DNA from: Lysinibacillus_B sp042920265
Lineage (GTDB): Bacteria; Bacillota; Bacilli; Bacillales_A; Planococcaceae
Length of the DNA stretch: 64,000 nt
NCBI RefSeq assembly: GCF_042920265.1
Contig: NZ_JBDQZI010000009.1
Location: 62,001-126,000 of the forward strand
Reading direction: 5' to 3'
The translations under genes and the position numbers were made by a program. The notes beneath the pieces were generated by a model. The model saw only the letters and a list, made by a program, of their open reading frames with translations. It was not told where the DNA came from and made no database searches. This document shows positions 33,283 through 41,744 of the stretch, piece by piece (position 1 is the stretch's first letter; the number at the start of each line of letters is the position of its first letter).

Positions 33283-33426
33283 TTGAAAGAGACATGTAAA
33301 AATGTGAAGAAACCGATTGTATTATTGGGTGGTATTGGCTTGTTCATTGCGGGTCTATTAGATATTAAATATAAAGGACTACTTTATCGATTCATCCAAA
33401 AAGTAGCGTGTACGAATAAGTCGTGA
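33283..33426 (+). CDS. Small membrane protein, 47 aa, TTG start
   Basis: TTG 33283 follows GGGAGTGA at a good distance. The product has a basic start, one hydrophobic helix (PIVLLGGIGLFIAGLLDI) and a basic tail with a second short hydrophobic part. No family recognised. The following terminator and the clean ribosome site support a real gene. Confidence 0.55.
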   Translation: MKETCKNVKKPIVLLGGIGLFIAGLLDIKYKGLLYRFIQKVACTNKS

Positions 33427-33437
33427 TTAGATGATAA

Positions 33438-33477
33438 AGGTCTGCTAGAGAGAATACTAGCAGACCTTTTAGGTTTT
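33438..33477. terminator. Terminator between convergent genes
   Basis: AAAGGTCTGCTAG/CTAGCAGACCTTT stem followed by TTAGGTTTTTT on the plus strand. The minus-strand side is weaker. Confidence 0.82.
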
Positions 33478-34563
33478 TTAGCTATAAACGAAATCCACAT
33501 GGTAAGAGGAAATTAATTGATTTCTGCCTCTTTCTTTTGCGATGTATAAATGCTGATCCGCTGTATCGATTACTTCTTGTAGCAGGTAGTCCTTTTCCCA
33601 TTTCGCTAATCCGATTGAAATCGAGATGTGAATATGGTGAGCAGGGTCTATTTCAAATGACGTATTGTGTACATGTTGACGCAACTGTTCCAATGAAAGA
33701 ATCGCTTCTTCTAACGTTGCAGCCTCCAAGTAAACAATAAATTCTTCTCCTCCGTACCGAGCAATCATCATATTATTCTCTTTTTCTTTATTAAAAATAG
33801 AGGCGAGCTCAATTAACACATGATCTCCAGCTATATGTCCATATGTATCATTAATCTTTTTAAAATGATCGATATCAATCATCGCGATGTATGAATTTTT
33901 TATTGAAGTGCTTCTTTTAGCTTCAATCAATTCGATAAACTTTCTTCGGTTTAAGAGATTAGTGAGCTGGTCATGCCAAGCCATCCATTCTAATTGCTTT
34001 TTATAATAGGCTTTGTTATATTCCGCTTTAATAAAGGAGTAATAGGTGAAAGCGACTGCAAGAAATGATGTATATCGGATTAAAAAAATATTTTTAAATA
34101 CTTCCCATCCATTAGGAACAATAAAGACAATCGGAAAATCAGAGATCAGCCAACAAACGGTAAGGACAAAGATTTTTTCATAGAGGTTATTAAATCTTTT
34201 TGTAAGAGCGTAAAAAAAGAGTACAAATAAGGTTGGTCCAACCATCCCAGCCAAAATACCTGGTAATGCCCCAACGCCTCCCATGAAATAACGCCACGTA
34301 CAAACGATTATGAGAGTGGATAGCGTAATTTTCCAACCTCTAAATATAGCTAAAAATATGAGTGGAATTAAGCGTAAATCAAACTTATAGCCATCAATTT
34401 CAATCGGTAAGTAAAACATACTAATAATAACGGTTGAGAAAAGTAAGACGATGCAAATAGAAAGAACCTGTTTAGATAATCGATTACTTTGACTCAACAA
34501 CATACTCATGAATAAATGTCCTAGTAATATAATGGCTAGGTTAGATAATATGGATTGAACCAT
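33478..34563 (-). CDS. Membrane diguanylate cyclase (5TM-LYT sensor plus GGDEF), 361 aa
   Basis: Residues 1-180 contain five to six membrane segments of the 5TMR-LYT type, seen also in LytS-like sensors (KFDLRLIPLIFLAIFRGWKI). Residues 190-355 are a GGDEF domain with DQLTNLLNRRKF, DIDHFKKINDTYGH and the active-site motif GGEEF (271-275), so c-di-GMP synthesis is expected. The inhibitory RxxD site, normally just before the RYGGEEF segment, is absent (ENNM instead), so product feedback is probably lost. Monocistronic, start ATG 34563 with AGAGGGGGATAAG upstream. Confidence 0.92.
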   Translation of the reverse strand: MVQSILSNLAIILLGHLFMSMLLSQSNRLSKQVLSICIVLLFSTVIISMFYLPIEIDGYKFDLRLIPLIFLAIFRGWKITLSTLIIVCTWRYFMGGVGALPGILAGMVGPTLFVLFFYALTKRFNNLYEKIFVLTVCWLISDFPIVFIVPNGWEVFKNIFLIRYTSFLAVAFTYYSFIKAEYNKAYYKKQLEWMAWHDQLTNLLNRRKFIELIEAKRSTSIKNSYIAMIDIDHFKKINDTYGHIAGDHVLIELASIFNKEKENNMMIARYGGEEFIVYLEAATLEEAILSLEQLRQHVHNTSFEIDPAHHIHISISIGLAKWEKDYLLQEVIDTADQHLYIAKERGRNQLISSYHVDFVYS

Positions 34564-34866
34564 AAGCTTCTTATCCCCCTCTATATAAAGTGAAGAAATA
34601 TAATGAAAAATCAGTTATTTAGAACTGGAGTATAGCGTGTTTGTTCACACTTTTCAACTGTTATTTGAGAATAGATTTTAAGTAATAAATAGCGTACTAA
34701 AATAAGGTGTTAGCCTAAATGATTCATTTCTTTAGGGGGAAAATAGTAGGTAAGTTTAAGCGTGTTAATTTACCTCTAGCATTATTGGAAATAATTTCAC
34801 TTTACATAGAAACTTTTTGATAATATGTCCGTATATAAAGTAACAACAACGAACGGAGAGGGTAGT
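34564..34866. other. Divergent promoter region without other features
   Basis: AT-rich spacer between the diguanylate cyclase and the lipoprotein gene. No repeat or RNA structure recognised. Confidence 0.4.
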
Positions 34867-35517
34867 ATGGCGAAGTGGAAAAAGGTAGCGGCTGTCACAA
34901 CGGCCTCGGCAATGACGATTCAATTAGCAGCATGTGGTGCGGAGGAAGCATCGATTGAAGAAGCGAGTGAAATTACATATACGCCAAGTGAAGTCATTGA
35001 GAATACAGGAAGTTATGAAGATGTGACAGCAGAAGAGATACTAGATGAAGATGTTGCAGGGATCGAAAATTCAGAATACTTTGATGCATGTGCAGATTGG
35101 GCGGAGCAAGAGGACGGCTCGTATGTGTGTGAGGATGAATATTCGACATATCATGGACAGCATTTTTTTGACGGACTCATGTATGCTACGATTGGTGCAA
35201 TGGTCGCAAGCTCTTACTATAAGTCGAAAAATAAACTAAATGGTACGAAGCGAGAAGGGCAATCAAGTGGCGGTGGTGGCTACTCTAGTAGCAGTTCATC
35301 GAGTAGCAGCTCCAAAGGAACAAGTGGTGCTACAAGTACATCGGGCGGGGCAACGAACGCTAATACTTCTACAAGTTCATCGGGCATTTCTACTAGTACA
35401 ACAGAGCAAAATAAAGCAGGGACAACAAAACCTTCCAATGGCGCAACCAATTACAGTAGCGGAAAATCAGGCTTTAGCTCAGGTGGGACGTCGCGCGGCG
35501 GTTCCTCTTCATCGTAA
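34867..35517 (+). CDS. YgiB-like lipoprotein with Ser/Gly/Thr-rich tail, 216 aa
   Basis: The signal peptide ends in lipobox QLAAC (Cys23). An acidic segment follows (residues 24-75), then a short conserved part with FDACADWAEQEDGSYVCEDEY (two cysteines) and a glycine/alanine helix FFDGLMYATIGAMVASSYY. The last 85 residues are low-complexity Ser/Gly/Thr. Layout and neighbour match the E. coli ygiB-ygiC pair (DUF1190 lipoprotein plus ATP-grasp). Start ATG 34867 after GGAGAGG; the upstream ATG in the open frame lacks a ribosome site. It lies 11 bp before the ATP-grasp gene. Function unknown. Confidence 0.72.
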   Translation: MAKWKKVAAVTTASAMTIQLAACGAEEASIEEASEITYTPSEVIENTGSYEDVTAEEILDEDVAGIENSEYFDACADWAEQEDGSYVCEDEYSTYHGQHFFDGLMYATIGAMVASSYYKSKNKLNGTKREGQSSGGGGYSSSSSSSSSSKGTSGATSTSGGATNANTSTSSSGISTSTTEQNKAGTTKPSNGATNYSSGKSGFSSGGTSRGGSSSS

Positions 35518-35528
35518 GGAGTGTAAAC

Positions 35529-36794
35529 ATGGAGAAAGGTTATACGAAACGAGCAGCTTTTTACGCACCTTACAAAGAAACATTTTTTGCCGATTTTGTT
35601 GATTTGGAATATGCACTATATGATGTGATGGTATTACCGAAAGAGAAAATCGACGAAATTCATTTTGCCTCACAAATGCTGTGGGGTATTTTTTGTAAAG
35701 TGGCACAGCAGCTCCCGCATTTATCGAAGGAACAGCTCCTCGCACTCGGCATTCGCGAGGAGATGCTCCCATATATTTCACTCAACTATTTACAACAGAT
35801 GGCGGTGCTTGCACGGTTTGATTTTATTTGCACAGAAGACGGGGGCATGAAGTGCATTGAATTAAATGGCGATACGCCGTTTTTAGTACAGGAAACATTT
35901 GAAATGAATGCAAAGCTTTGCGCGGAGTTTGGCGTAGTAAATCCTAATAATACACAGCAGTTTATAAAAGGGATGGCCCAAGCGTTATTTCATGCCATGC
36001 ATTATTTGCATAAAACAGGTACGCCGAAAGTAGTCATTACAGGAAAAGAAGCGGATGATGATTTCGAGGAATACTGCCAAGTGAAAGCGATACAGCGCCT
36101 GCTTCCATTTGAGGTAGAGTATGTGCCAATTAAGGAGCTCATTATTTTGACAGAAGGTCCGCAACGAGGATTGTATACACCAGCGATGGAGAAAATTGAT
36201 GTATTATATCGCCCAGCTCACCCAATTGAGTTTTTGATAGATGATGTTGCAGAAGATGGCGATCGCATTGGCCTTCAGTTACTTGATTTAGTACGTGACC
36301 GTGAGCTAGCAATCATTAATGCACCGTCTGCTTATTTGTTGCAGACGAAAGTTTTATTGTGGCTCATTTGGGATCGCCGCAATGATGATTTGCTGTTTAC
36401 GAAGCATGAGCAAGGGGCAATTAAGCGCTATATGCTCCCGACATTTTTGACAGATCAGCCGTTTAAACAGGCAGGGCATGCTTTCGTGAAGAAGCCTGTA
36501 TTTTCAAGGGAAGGCAATACAGTTGAAATTTTTGGCGCAGATGGTGAGGTCACGATGGCATCGCCAAACCGTCATTATACGGATAATTTGTATTTGTACC
36601 AGGAATTTGTGAACATGCCCGCAATCGATATTCGTTTGCGAGACGGTATGCACAAGAAAAAATGGCTTGTCGGCTCATTTATAGTAGGTGGACAAGCATG
36701 TGGTCTTGCTTGTCGAGTCGGCAATGACATTACAGAATGGGATTCACATTGGTTGGCTGTTGGATATAAGGGGGAATCTCACTCGTTTGGGTGA
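35529..36794 (+). CDS. Glutathionylspermidine synthase-family ATP-grasp ligase (YgiC/YjfC-like), 421 aa
   Basis: ATP-grasp amide ligase of the GSP_synth group, without the amidase domain of true glutathionylspermidine synthetase. Family landmarks: FDFICTEDGGMKCIELNGDTPF, PVFSREGNTVEIF and the end VGSFIVGGQACGLACRVGNDIT. It should join a carboxylate to an amine using ATP. These bacteria make bacillithiol rather than glutathione, so the substrate is probably a peptide or another thiol. AAGGAG site before ATG 35529. Operon with the lipoprotein at 34867. Confidence 0.9.
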   Translation: MEKGYTKRAAFYAPYKETFFADFVDLEYALYDVMVLPKEKIDEIHFASQMLWGIFCKVAQQLPHLSKEQLLALGIREEMLPYISLNYLQQMAVLARFDFICTEDGGMKCIELNGDTPFLVQETFEMNAKLCAEFGVVNPNNTQQFIKGMAQALFHAMHYLHKTGTPKVVITGKEADDDFEEYCQVKAIQRLLPFEVEYVPIKELIILTEGPQRGLYTPAMEKIDVLYRPAHPIEFLIDDVAEDGDRIGLQLLDLVRDRELAIINAPSAYLLQTKVLLWLIWDRRNDDLLFTKHEQGAIKRYMLPTFLTDQPFKQAGHAFVKKPVFSREGNTVEIFGADGEVTMASPNRHYTDNLYLYQEFVNMPAIDIRLRDGMHKKKWLVGSFIVGGQACGLACRVGNDITEWDSHWLAVGYKGESHSFG

Positions 36795-36803
36795 GATTTT
36801 TTT
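36775..36803 (+). terminator. Terminator overlapping the end of the ATP-grasp gene
   Basis: AATCTCAC/GTGAGATT stem then a T-run. The stop codon lies inside the right arm. Confidence 0.85.
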
Positions 36804-37172
36804 GTTATCTATAGGAAGATTCGCGGGTAAAATAATGTGTCCAAAATGTGACGACCTTATTCAGGAATAAGGCATTATCGCACGATAAAATGAAACCGCT
36901 ATTATTCTGTACTATAACACGGTTTTTCTCACTTAAGGGGGATGTTTCTAAATGGCATTTAGAACCGTGAAAACGGCGTTGTCACAAATAGTTCAATGAA
37001 AGCGTTTTGATTTTGAACACATTGTGAAAAGCTGAACAAAGTGCTTTTCTTTTTCAAAAATCGGAGTAGAATGTGAAGTAGGTAAAAGATGTTATATAAC
37101 AATTTGTAAAAGTCATTGAAGATTTTAAAAGTGTTATAGTACAAAATTTGGACATAAAAGGAGCGCTTAAAC
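36804..37172. other. Leader region of the small-gene triplet
   Basis: No supported gene. A ten-codon frame near 36835 (MCPKCDDLIQE) looks like a leftover zinc-ribbon start. AT-rich DNA with TATAGT at 37135-37140 precedes the first small gene, but I cannot place a convincing -35. Confidence 0.4.
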
Positions 37173-37295
37173 ATGTGGGTAATTACAGTATTTGAGCAAG
37201 ACACATTCCGAATTTTTGAGTATACAAGTAAAGGTGAAGCAACAGCCGCATTAAAAGGGTTTCATAAAAACGCAATTCTGTCCTATACAAAGTAA
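37173..37295 (+). CDS. Small tandem paralogue 1, 40 aa
   Basis: Begins MWVITVFEQDTFRIFEYTSK and ends AILSYTK. Strong AAAAGGAG ribosome site ten bases upstream, followed by the conserved TTAAAC-ATG junction seen in all three copies. Predicted two beta strands (WVITVF, FRIFEYT) and a helix (GEATAALKGF), a compact alpha-beta mini-fold without signal or membrane segment. Most diverged of the three copies. I recall similar unassigned MWIVTVF-type small proteins in Bacillus, but no function. Confidence 0.8.
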   Translation: MWVITVFEQDTFRIFEYTSKGEATAALKGFHKNAILSYTK

Positions 37296-37349
37296 TTGTT
37301 TCTATATAAATCAGTCTGTGAAATTTTAAAACAAAAGGAGATTTTAAAC

Positions 37350-37472
37350 ATGTGGGTAGTAACAGTATTCAATAATCAAAATGACATTCGTATTTTCGAG
37401 TACACGAACAAAGGTGAAGCAACAAAAGCATTACAAGGTTTCAAACACGCCGTTTTATCTTACACAAACTAA
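37350..37472 (+). CDS. Small tandem paralogue 2, 40 aa
   Basis: Begins MWVVTVFNNQNDIRIFEYTN and ends AVLSYTN. Same AAAAGGAG site and TTAAAC-ATG junction as its neighbours. Nearly identical to copy 3 in the first 20 codons, so the duplication of these two is recent. Spacing to copy 1 is 177 bp start to start; the spacer sequence (GTTTCTATATA, then ATTTT-AAACAAAAGGAG) is duplicated too. No function known. Confidence 0.82.
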   Translation: MWVVTVFNNQNDIRIFEYTNKGEATKALQGFKHAVLSYTN

Positions 37473-37533
37473 TCAATGATCGTTTCTATATACAGTGCCA
37501 ATGGAATTTTCAAACAAAAAGGAGAGCTTAAAC

Positions 37534-37659
37534 ATGTGGGTAGTAACAGTATTTAATAATCAAAATGACATTCGTATTTTCGAATACACGAACAAAAACG
37601 AGGCAACAAAAGCATTACAAACTTTCAAGAAAAACGCCGTTCTTTCATATACAAACTAA
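37534..37659 (+). CDS. Small tandem paralogue 3, 41 aa
   Basis: Begins like copy 2 and ends KKNAVLSYTN. Differs from copy 2 in NKNEA for NKGEA and in the Gln-Thr-Phe-Lys-Lys-Asn segment, one residue longer. AAAAAGGAG site upstream. Start lies 184 bp after that of copy 2. The terminator directly behind it shows the three genes form one transcription unit. The most likely reading is gene dosage or diversification of a conserved mini-protein. Confidence 0.82.
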   Translation: MWVVTVFNNQNDIRIFEYTNKNEATKALQTFKKNAVLSYTN

Positions 37660-37665
37660 TCAATG

Positions 37666-37700
37666 AACCCGTAGCCAATACGCTACGGGTTTTTCTTTTT
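37666..37700 (+). terminator. Terminator of the small-gene triplet
   Basis: AACCCGTAGC/GCTACGGGTT stem followed by TTTCTTTTTT. Confidence 0.92.
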
Positions 37701-37714
37701 TATGAACTTATATT

Positions 37715-37800
37715 GTGAACGAGCAAAACGATTGAGTATGCGGTCAAAAGCAGGAGCTATCCGAGCAAAAGTAACATGTATCCGCTCATAAAAACCTAGC
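37715..37800. repeat. Family A intergenic repeat, locus 5
   Basis: Four units at exact 21-bp spacing: GAGCAAAAC, GGTCAAAAG, GAGCAAAAG and GCTCATAAAA with the C before the A-run at 37724, 37745, 37766 and 37787. TATCCG precedes the last two. The next 160 bases before the GGT gene hold a hairpin TCATGT/ACATGA within TGCTTTG/AAGGCA (about 37870-37904). Confidence 0.85.
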
Positions 37801-37964
37801 CACACGAATATTTCTAAATACTAAACAATTAATTTTGGAAAATACAGAATTTTTGATATAATGATGAGGATGCTTTGTCATGTTGAACATGAGAAGGCAT
37901 TTTAGCATATGGAGGGGATACATGTGCTAAAACGATTAAACTCATTCAGAGGGGAGATTGAGAG

Positions 37965-39605
37965 ATGGTACAACAATATCGTGCAACAACGATGGCAACA
38001 AAGGGGATGGTGACAACGCCGCATTATTTAGCATCACAGGCGGCACTCGCAGTACTACATAAAGGGGGCAATGCAATTGAGGCGGCTATTGCAGCGGCTT
38101 CAACTATTGCGGTTGTGTATCCACATATGAATGGCATAGGTGGGGACAATTTTTGGCTCGTTTATAATGCGAAAACGAAAGAAGTAAAGGCACTAAATAG
38201 CAGTGGGCGTGCAGGGGAAAAGGCAACGATAGAATTTTATAAAGAGCAAGGCTATGAAAAAATTCCTGCGCGCGGGCCACTTGCAGCGAATACAGTTCCG
38301 GGAGCGGTAGCTGGCTGGGGAGAAGCATATCAGTATTCGACAGCAGAAATGGATGGGACATTCCCGTGGGCAGGATTACTCGAGCAAGCGATTGACTATG
38401 CGAAAGAGGGCTTTCCGATTACAGAAAGTCAAGTGTACTGGTCACATGTGAATTTAGATGCGACGGATGAAGAATTTCGTGCATTGCAACGTTTCGACGA
38501 ATTTGCACGTATCTTCTTAAAAGACGGCAAGCCGTATGAAACGGGAGAAATTTTCAAACAAACAGACTTAGGCGACACACTTGCTTATATTGCAGAACAT
38601 GGGGCACAAGCCTTTTATGAAGGGAATCTCGCAGAAAAAATCGTGACGGGCTTACAGGAAACAGGTGGTATCCTGACGTTAGAAGATTTTAAGACGCATG
38701 TAAGTGATTGGGTAGAGCCTCTTTCTGTCGATTACCGTGGTTATAAGGCGTACAACTTACCACCGAACACGCAAGGGATGGCGAGCTTATCGATCCTGAA
38801 TATTTTAAATAACTTTGATGTAGCTGCGATAGAAGAAGGTTCGGCACACTATTATCACTTGCTTGTCGAAGCGATTAAATATGCGTTTATCGACCGCGAT
38901 GCGCATTTAACGGATCCGACATTTTCTTCTATCCCGTTAGATAGACTGTTAAGTAAGGAGCACGGCGAAAAACTAGCACAGCAAATTAAAGAAAAGCTGT
39001 ATGCAAAATCGTTGCAACCACTGGATGCTAAAGGAGATACCGTTTGGTTTGGCGTTGTCGATGAAGAAGGCAATGCGGTATCGTTTATTCAGAGTATTTA
39101 CCATGAATTTGGTGCAGGGATTATTCCCGAAGGAACGGGTGTCATGTTACAAAATCGAGGGAGCTATTTCTCGTTAGATGCACAACATACGAATGCACTT
39201 GCACCAGGGAAGCGTACGTTCCATACATTAAATCCGGCTATGTTATTACAAAACGATAAACCAGCGCTTGTGTATGGCACAATGGGCGGTGAAGGGCAAC
39301 CACAAACACAAGCGGCACTCGTGACGCGCATTATCGATTATGGTATGTCTGTTCAAGCAGCGATTGAAGCACCTCGTTGGCTATACGGAAGAACGTGGGG
39401 GGCATCATCGAATACGTTAAAGCTAGAAAGCCGTATTAGCGAGGAAGTCCAACTATCGCTTATTGAGAAAGGGCATGACGTTGAGGTGCTGAAGGACTTC
39501 ACAGACATTATGGGGCATGCAGGTGCGATTTGGATTGACCCAGAGACGGATGTGAAATTTGGTGGTGCAGATCCTAGAGGGGACGGAGTGGCAATTGGTT
39601 ATTAA
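37965..39605 (+). CDS. Gamma-glutamyltransferase family protein, YwrD-like, 546 aa
   Basis: N-terminal-nucleophile hydrolase family. MVTTPHYLASQAALAVLHKGGNAIEAAIAA is the usual start. The autocatalytic threonine is expected at Thr359 in GDTVWFGVVD, aligned with the TTHxSVVD of classical enzymes, where the second Thr and His are replaced (TVW). There is no signal peptide, unlike secreted Ggt, so the enzyme is cytosolic as expected for the B. subtilis YwrD type. It lies directly before two chromate-transporter halves, as ywrD does near ywrB/ywrA. Substrate not known; glutathione is unlikely in this group. Confidence 0.88.
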   Translation: MVQQYRATTMATKGMVTTPHYLASQAALAVLHKGGNAIEAAIAAASTIAVVYPHMNGIGGDNFWLVYNAKTKEVKALNSSGRAGEKATIEFYKEQGYEKIPARGPLAANTVPGAVAGWGEAYQYSTAEMDGTFPWAGLLEQAIDYAKEGFPITESQVYWSHVNLDATDEEFRALQRFDEFARIFLKDGKPYETGEIFKQTDLGDTLAYIAEHGAQAFYEGNLAEKIVTGLQETGGILTLEDFKTHVSDWVEPLSVDYRGYKAYNLPPNTQGMASLSILNILNNFDVAAIEEGSAHYYHLLVEAIKYAFIDRDAHLTDPTFSSIPLDRLLSKEHGEKLAQQIKEKLYAKSLQPLDAKGDTVWFGVVDEEGNAVSFIQSIYHEFGAGIIPEGTGVMLQNRGSYFSLDAQHTNALAPGKRTFHTLNPAMLLQNDKPALVYGTMGGEGQPQTQAALVTRIIDYGMSVQAAIEAPRWLYGRTWGASSNTLKLESRISEEVQLSLIEKGHDVEVLKDFTDIMGHAGAIWIDPETDVKFGGADPRGDGVAIGY

Positions 39606-39616
39606 GAGGTGAGTAT

Positions 39617-40168
39617 TTGAAAAAACAACTAGATATTTTCATAGCATTTTTTAGATCTGGCATTTTAGGGTTTGGTGGAGGGCCGGCAACGATTCCGCTT
39701 GTGCATAAGGAAGTTGTTGGTACGTACCAATGGATGACCGATGATGAATTTGCGGATGTGCTATCAATTGGTAATACACTGCCTGGACCGATTGCGACAA
39801 AAATGGCGGGTTACATTGGGTATCGTGTAGGCGGATGGCTTGGCATGGCCACAGCCCTTGCGGCAACGATTTTACCGACAGTGATTTTGTTAATTCTTTT
39901 TTTATCTGTATTAAAAGGATATAAAGACTTGAGCTTTATAGAAGGTATGACGAAAGGTGTTGTACCGATTGTGGGTGTTATGATGGGTGTTCTGACGTGG
40001 GATTTCTTGAAAAAGTCAAAAACAGCGCTTGGTTGGAAGGTCGGGCTTATCATCCTCATGGCGGCATTTATTACAATGATGTTACTCGATGTGCATCCGG
40101 GTATTGTTATCGGTGTACTACTTGTATTGGCATTAGCGTTACCGATTAAAAAGGGGGAAGAAGAGTGA
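39617..40168 (+). CDS. Chromate transporter half protein 1 (CHR family, YwrB/YwrA-like)
   Basis: 183-aa membrane protein, one of two short CHR halves that form a transporter together. Signature FRSGILGFGGGPATIPLVHKEVV plus IGNTLPGPIATKMAGYIGY, repeated in similar form in the next gene. TTG start at 39617 behind GAGGTG. The stop overlaps the next start by four bases (GTGA), so translation is coupled. CHR proteins export chromate or move related oxyanions such as sulfate. Operon with the GGT-like gene. Confidence 0.9.
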   Translation: MKKQLDIFIAFFRSGILGFGGGPATIPLVHKEVVGTYQWMTDDEFADVLSIGNTLPGPIATKMAGYIGYRVGGWLGMATALAATILPTVILLILFLSVLKGYKDLSFIEGMTKGVVPIVGVMMGVLTWDFLKKSKTALGWKVGLIILMAAFITMMLLDVHPGIVIGVLLVLALALPIKKGEEE

Positions 40169-40692
40169 TTTATATACACATATTTTTAGCCTTCTTCATC
40201 CCGGGTATTTTAGGCTACGGGGGCGGTCCTGCGTCGATTCCATTAATTGAACATGAGGTCGTTGAAAATTACGAATGGATGACAACAGCAGAATTTAGTG
40301 ATGCGTTAGCAATTGCCAATGCGCTACCTGGACCCATTGCAACAAAGCTAGCCGGTTACATCGGCTATGAGCAGGCGGGCATTTTAGGCGCAGTCATTGC
40401 GCTTTTTGCAACGGTTGGGCCATCACTGATTTTAATGCTCGTACTACTTAGTCTGCTTTATCGTAATCGGAACTCACGGCGAGTAAAACGGTTGTCGAGC
40501 TTTGTCTTGCCAGCTATTGCGATTTTAATGGCGGATTTAACATTTGATTTCTTTTCTACTTCGATTGCAGGGATTAGCTGGATGCCAACGATTCTCATCG
40601 CGGTTATTAGTTATTTGGCGTTAGAAAAATTTAAAGTCCATCCAGCAATGGTGATTGTAGCAGGGCTTGTAGTCGGTGGATTCTTTTTATAA
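40165..40692 (+). CDS. Chromate transporter half protein 2 (CHR family)
   Basis: 175-aa partner of the preceding gene. FFIPGILGYGGGPASIPLIEHEVV and IANALPGPIATKLAGYIGY mirror the first half, and the helices are predicted to insert in opposite orientation as in other split CHR pairs. GTG start at 40165 overlapping the upstream stop, with GGGGGAAGAA as ribosome site. Last gene of the unit; the stop codon is part of the terminator stem. Confidence 0.9.
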   Translation: MIYIHIFLAFFIPGILGYGGGPASIPLIEHEVVENYEWMTTAEFSDALAIANALPGPIATKLAGYIGYEQAGILGAVIALFATVGPSLILMLVLLSLLYRNRNSRRVKRLSSFVLPAIAILMADLTFDFFSTSIAGISWMPTILIAVISYLALEKFKVHPAMVIVAGLVVGGFFL

Positions 40693-40735
40693 ATAGCTGT
40701 TTGGTAAGGTTTACTTACCAAACAGCTATTTTTAT
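40690..40735 (+). terminator. Terminator of the ywrD-like/chr operon
   Basis: AAATAGCTGTTTGGTAAG pairs with CTTACCAAACAGCTATTT around 5 nt, then T-rich. Confidence 0.92.
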
Positions 40736-40799
40736 ATGTAAGTATTTTCCTTCGTTGTGCGATAATAAGAGTATCATTTTAATAGGTTGGGGTGACAGC

Positions 40800-41720
40800 A
40801 TGGACATACAATTAGAAGCTGTATTTGAGGATGGCAAGATGATACTCCCAGCTTGTCAGATTGAAGGGCAAGTAACGGGGATTTATACGGACGTACAAAA
40901 GATGCAATTAATCATGAAGCAGCTACAAACAAAAGGCTATGTACATTATGCGACAGATGGTGAGTACAAAAGGTTGAGAGTAGAGGAAGCGTTTCGTTTT
41001 TATATGGGCATGGCGGAGTGTAAGAAACCGATGGATGAAATGCTAGCACTTTTCGGATTTACAAAACAGCGAAAAACAAAGGTCAAAGATTTAACGCTCA
41101 GTGAACAAAAGCGACTTACTTTTGTCAGAGCTTATTTATATGCAGAAAACGTATTGGTCATTGAGGAACCGTTTTATCGAATGGACGAACATTCTCGTGA
41201 AATGATTGCGCAATTGATTCAGCAGTTGGTTGAGCAAGGAAAGCAGATTATTTTACTGGCTAATAATATAGAAGAACTTCTTATTGCAACTTCTAATATT
41301 ATTCGAATGGATCAATCAGGATGTCATAAGATGGACTTTACGGAAGAGCCGCATACGCCTTCAACTGAAGAGCCGATCATTAAAATTGAAAAGATTCAAA
41401 CGAAGAAAAACGATAAAACGATTTTATTTAATCCACCGGAGATTGATTATATTGAGAGTGTTGACGGGGAAATATTGGTGAATGTTGCCGGTACGAGCTA
41501 TAGTTGTTCGCTTACATTGCAAGAACTTGAAAAACGTTTAAAGGCATATGGTTTTTATCGATGCCACCGTTCATATATCGTGAATTTGCAAAAAGTGCGG
41601 GAAATTATTACATGGACGAAAAATAGCTATAGTTTAAAATTACATGTTGGTGAAGGGATTGTTGTACCGTTATCGCGTAGTAAACTGTCGGAATTAAAAG
41701 AATTAATTGGTATTGCGTAA
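40800..41720 (+). CDS. LytTR regulator with degenerate ABC-ATPase-like N-terminal domain, 306 aa
   Basis: Residues 1-190 look like an ABC ATPase that lost its function. A signature-like LTLSEQKRLTFVRAYL and a Walker-B-like VLVIEEPFYRMD are present, but the Walker A P-loop is missing. Residues 205-306 are a LytTR DNA-binding domain (IDYIESVDGEILV, FYRCHRSYIVNLQKVREI, VPLSRSKLSELKELI). It stands directly before an ABC-2 exporter operon and presumably controls it, perhaps by contact with the true ATPase. ATG 40800 with GGGGTGA upstream. Confidence 0.85.
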   Translation: MDIQLEAVFEDGKMILPACQIEGQVTGIYTDVQKMQLIMKQLQTKGYVHYATDGEYKRLRVEEAFRFYMGMAECKKPMDEMLALFGFTKQRKTKVKDLTLSEQKRLTFVRAYLYAENVLVIEEPFYRMDEHSREMIAQLIQQLVEQGKQIILLANNIEELLIATSNIIRMDQSGCHKMDFTEEPHTPSTEEPIIKIEKIQTKKNDKTILFNPPEIDYIESVDGEILVNVAGTSYSCSLTLQELEKRLKAYGFYRCHRSYIVNLQKVREIITWTKNSYSLKLHVGEGIVVPLSRSKLSELKELIGIA

Positions 41721-41744
41721 TATTTCCTGGGGAATATTGACGAC

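Noticed and set aside
35240..35602. 120-codon open frame in the Ser-rich tail of the lipoprotein gene
   Set aside because: Different frame of a low-complexity coding stretch; the lipoprotein frame has signal peptide, lipobox and ribosome site.
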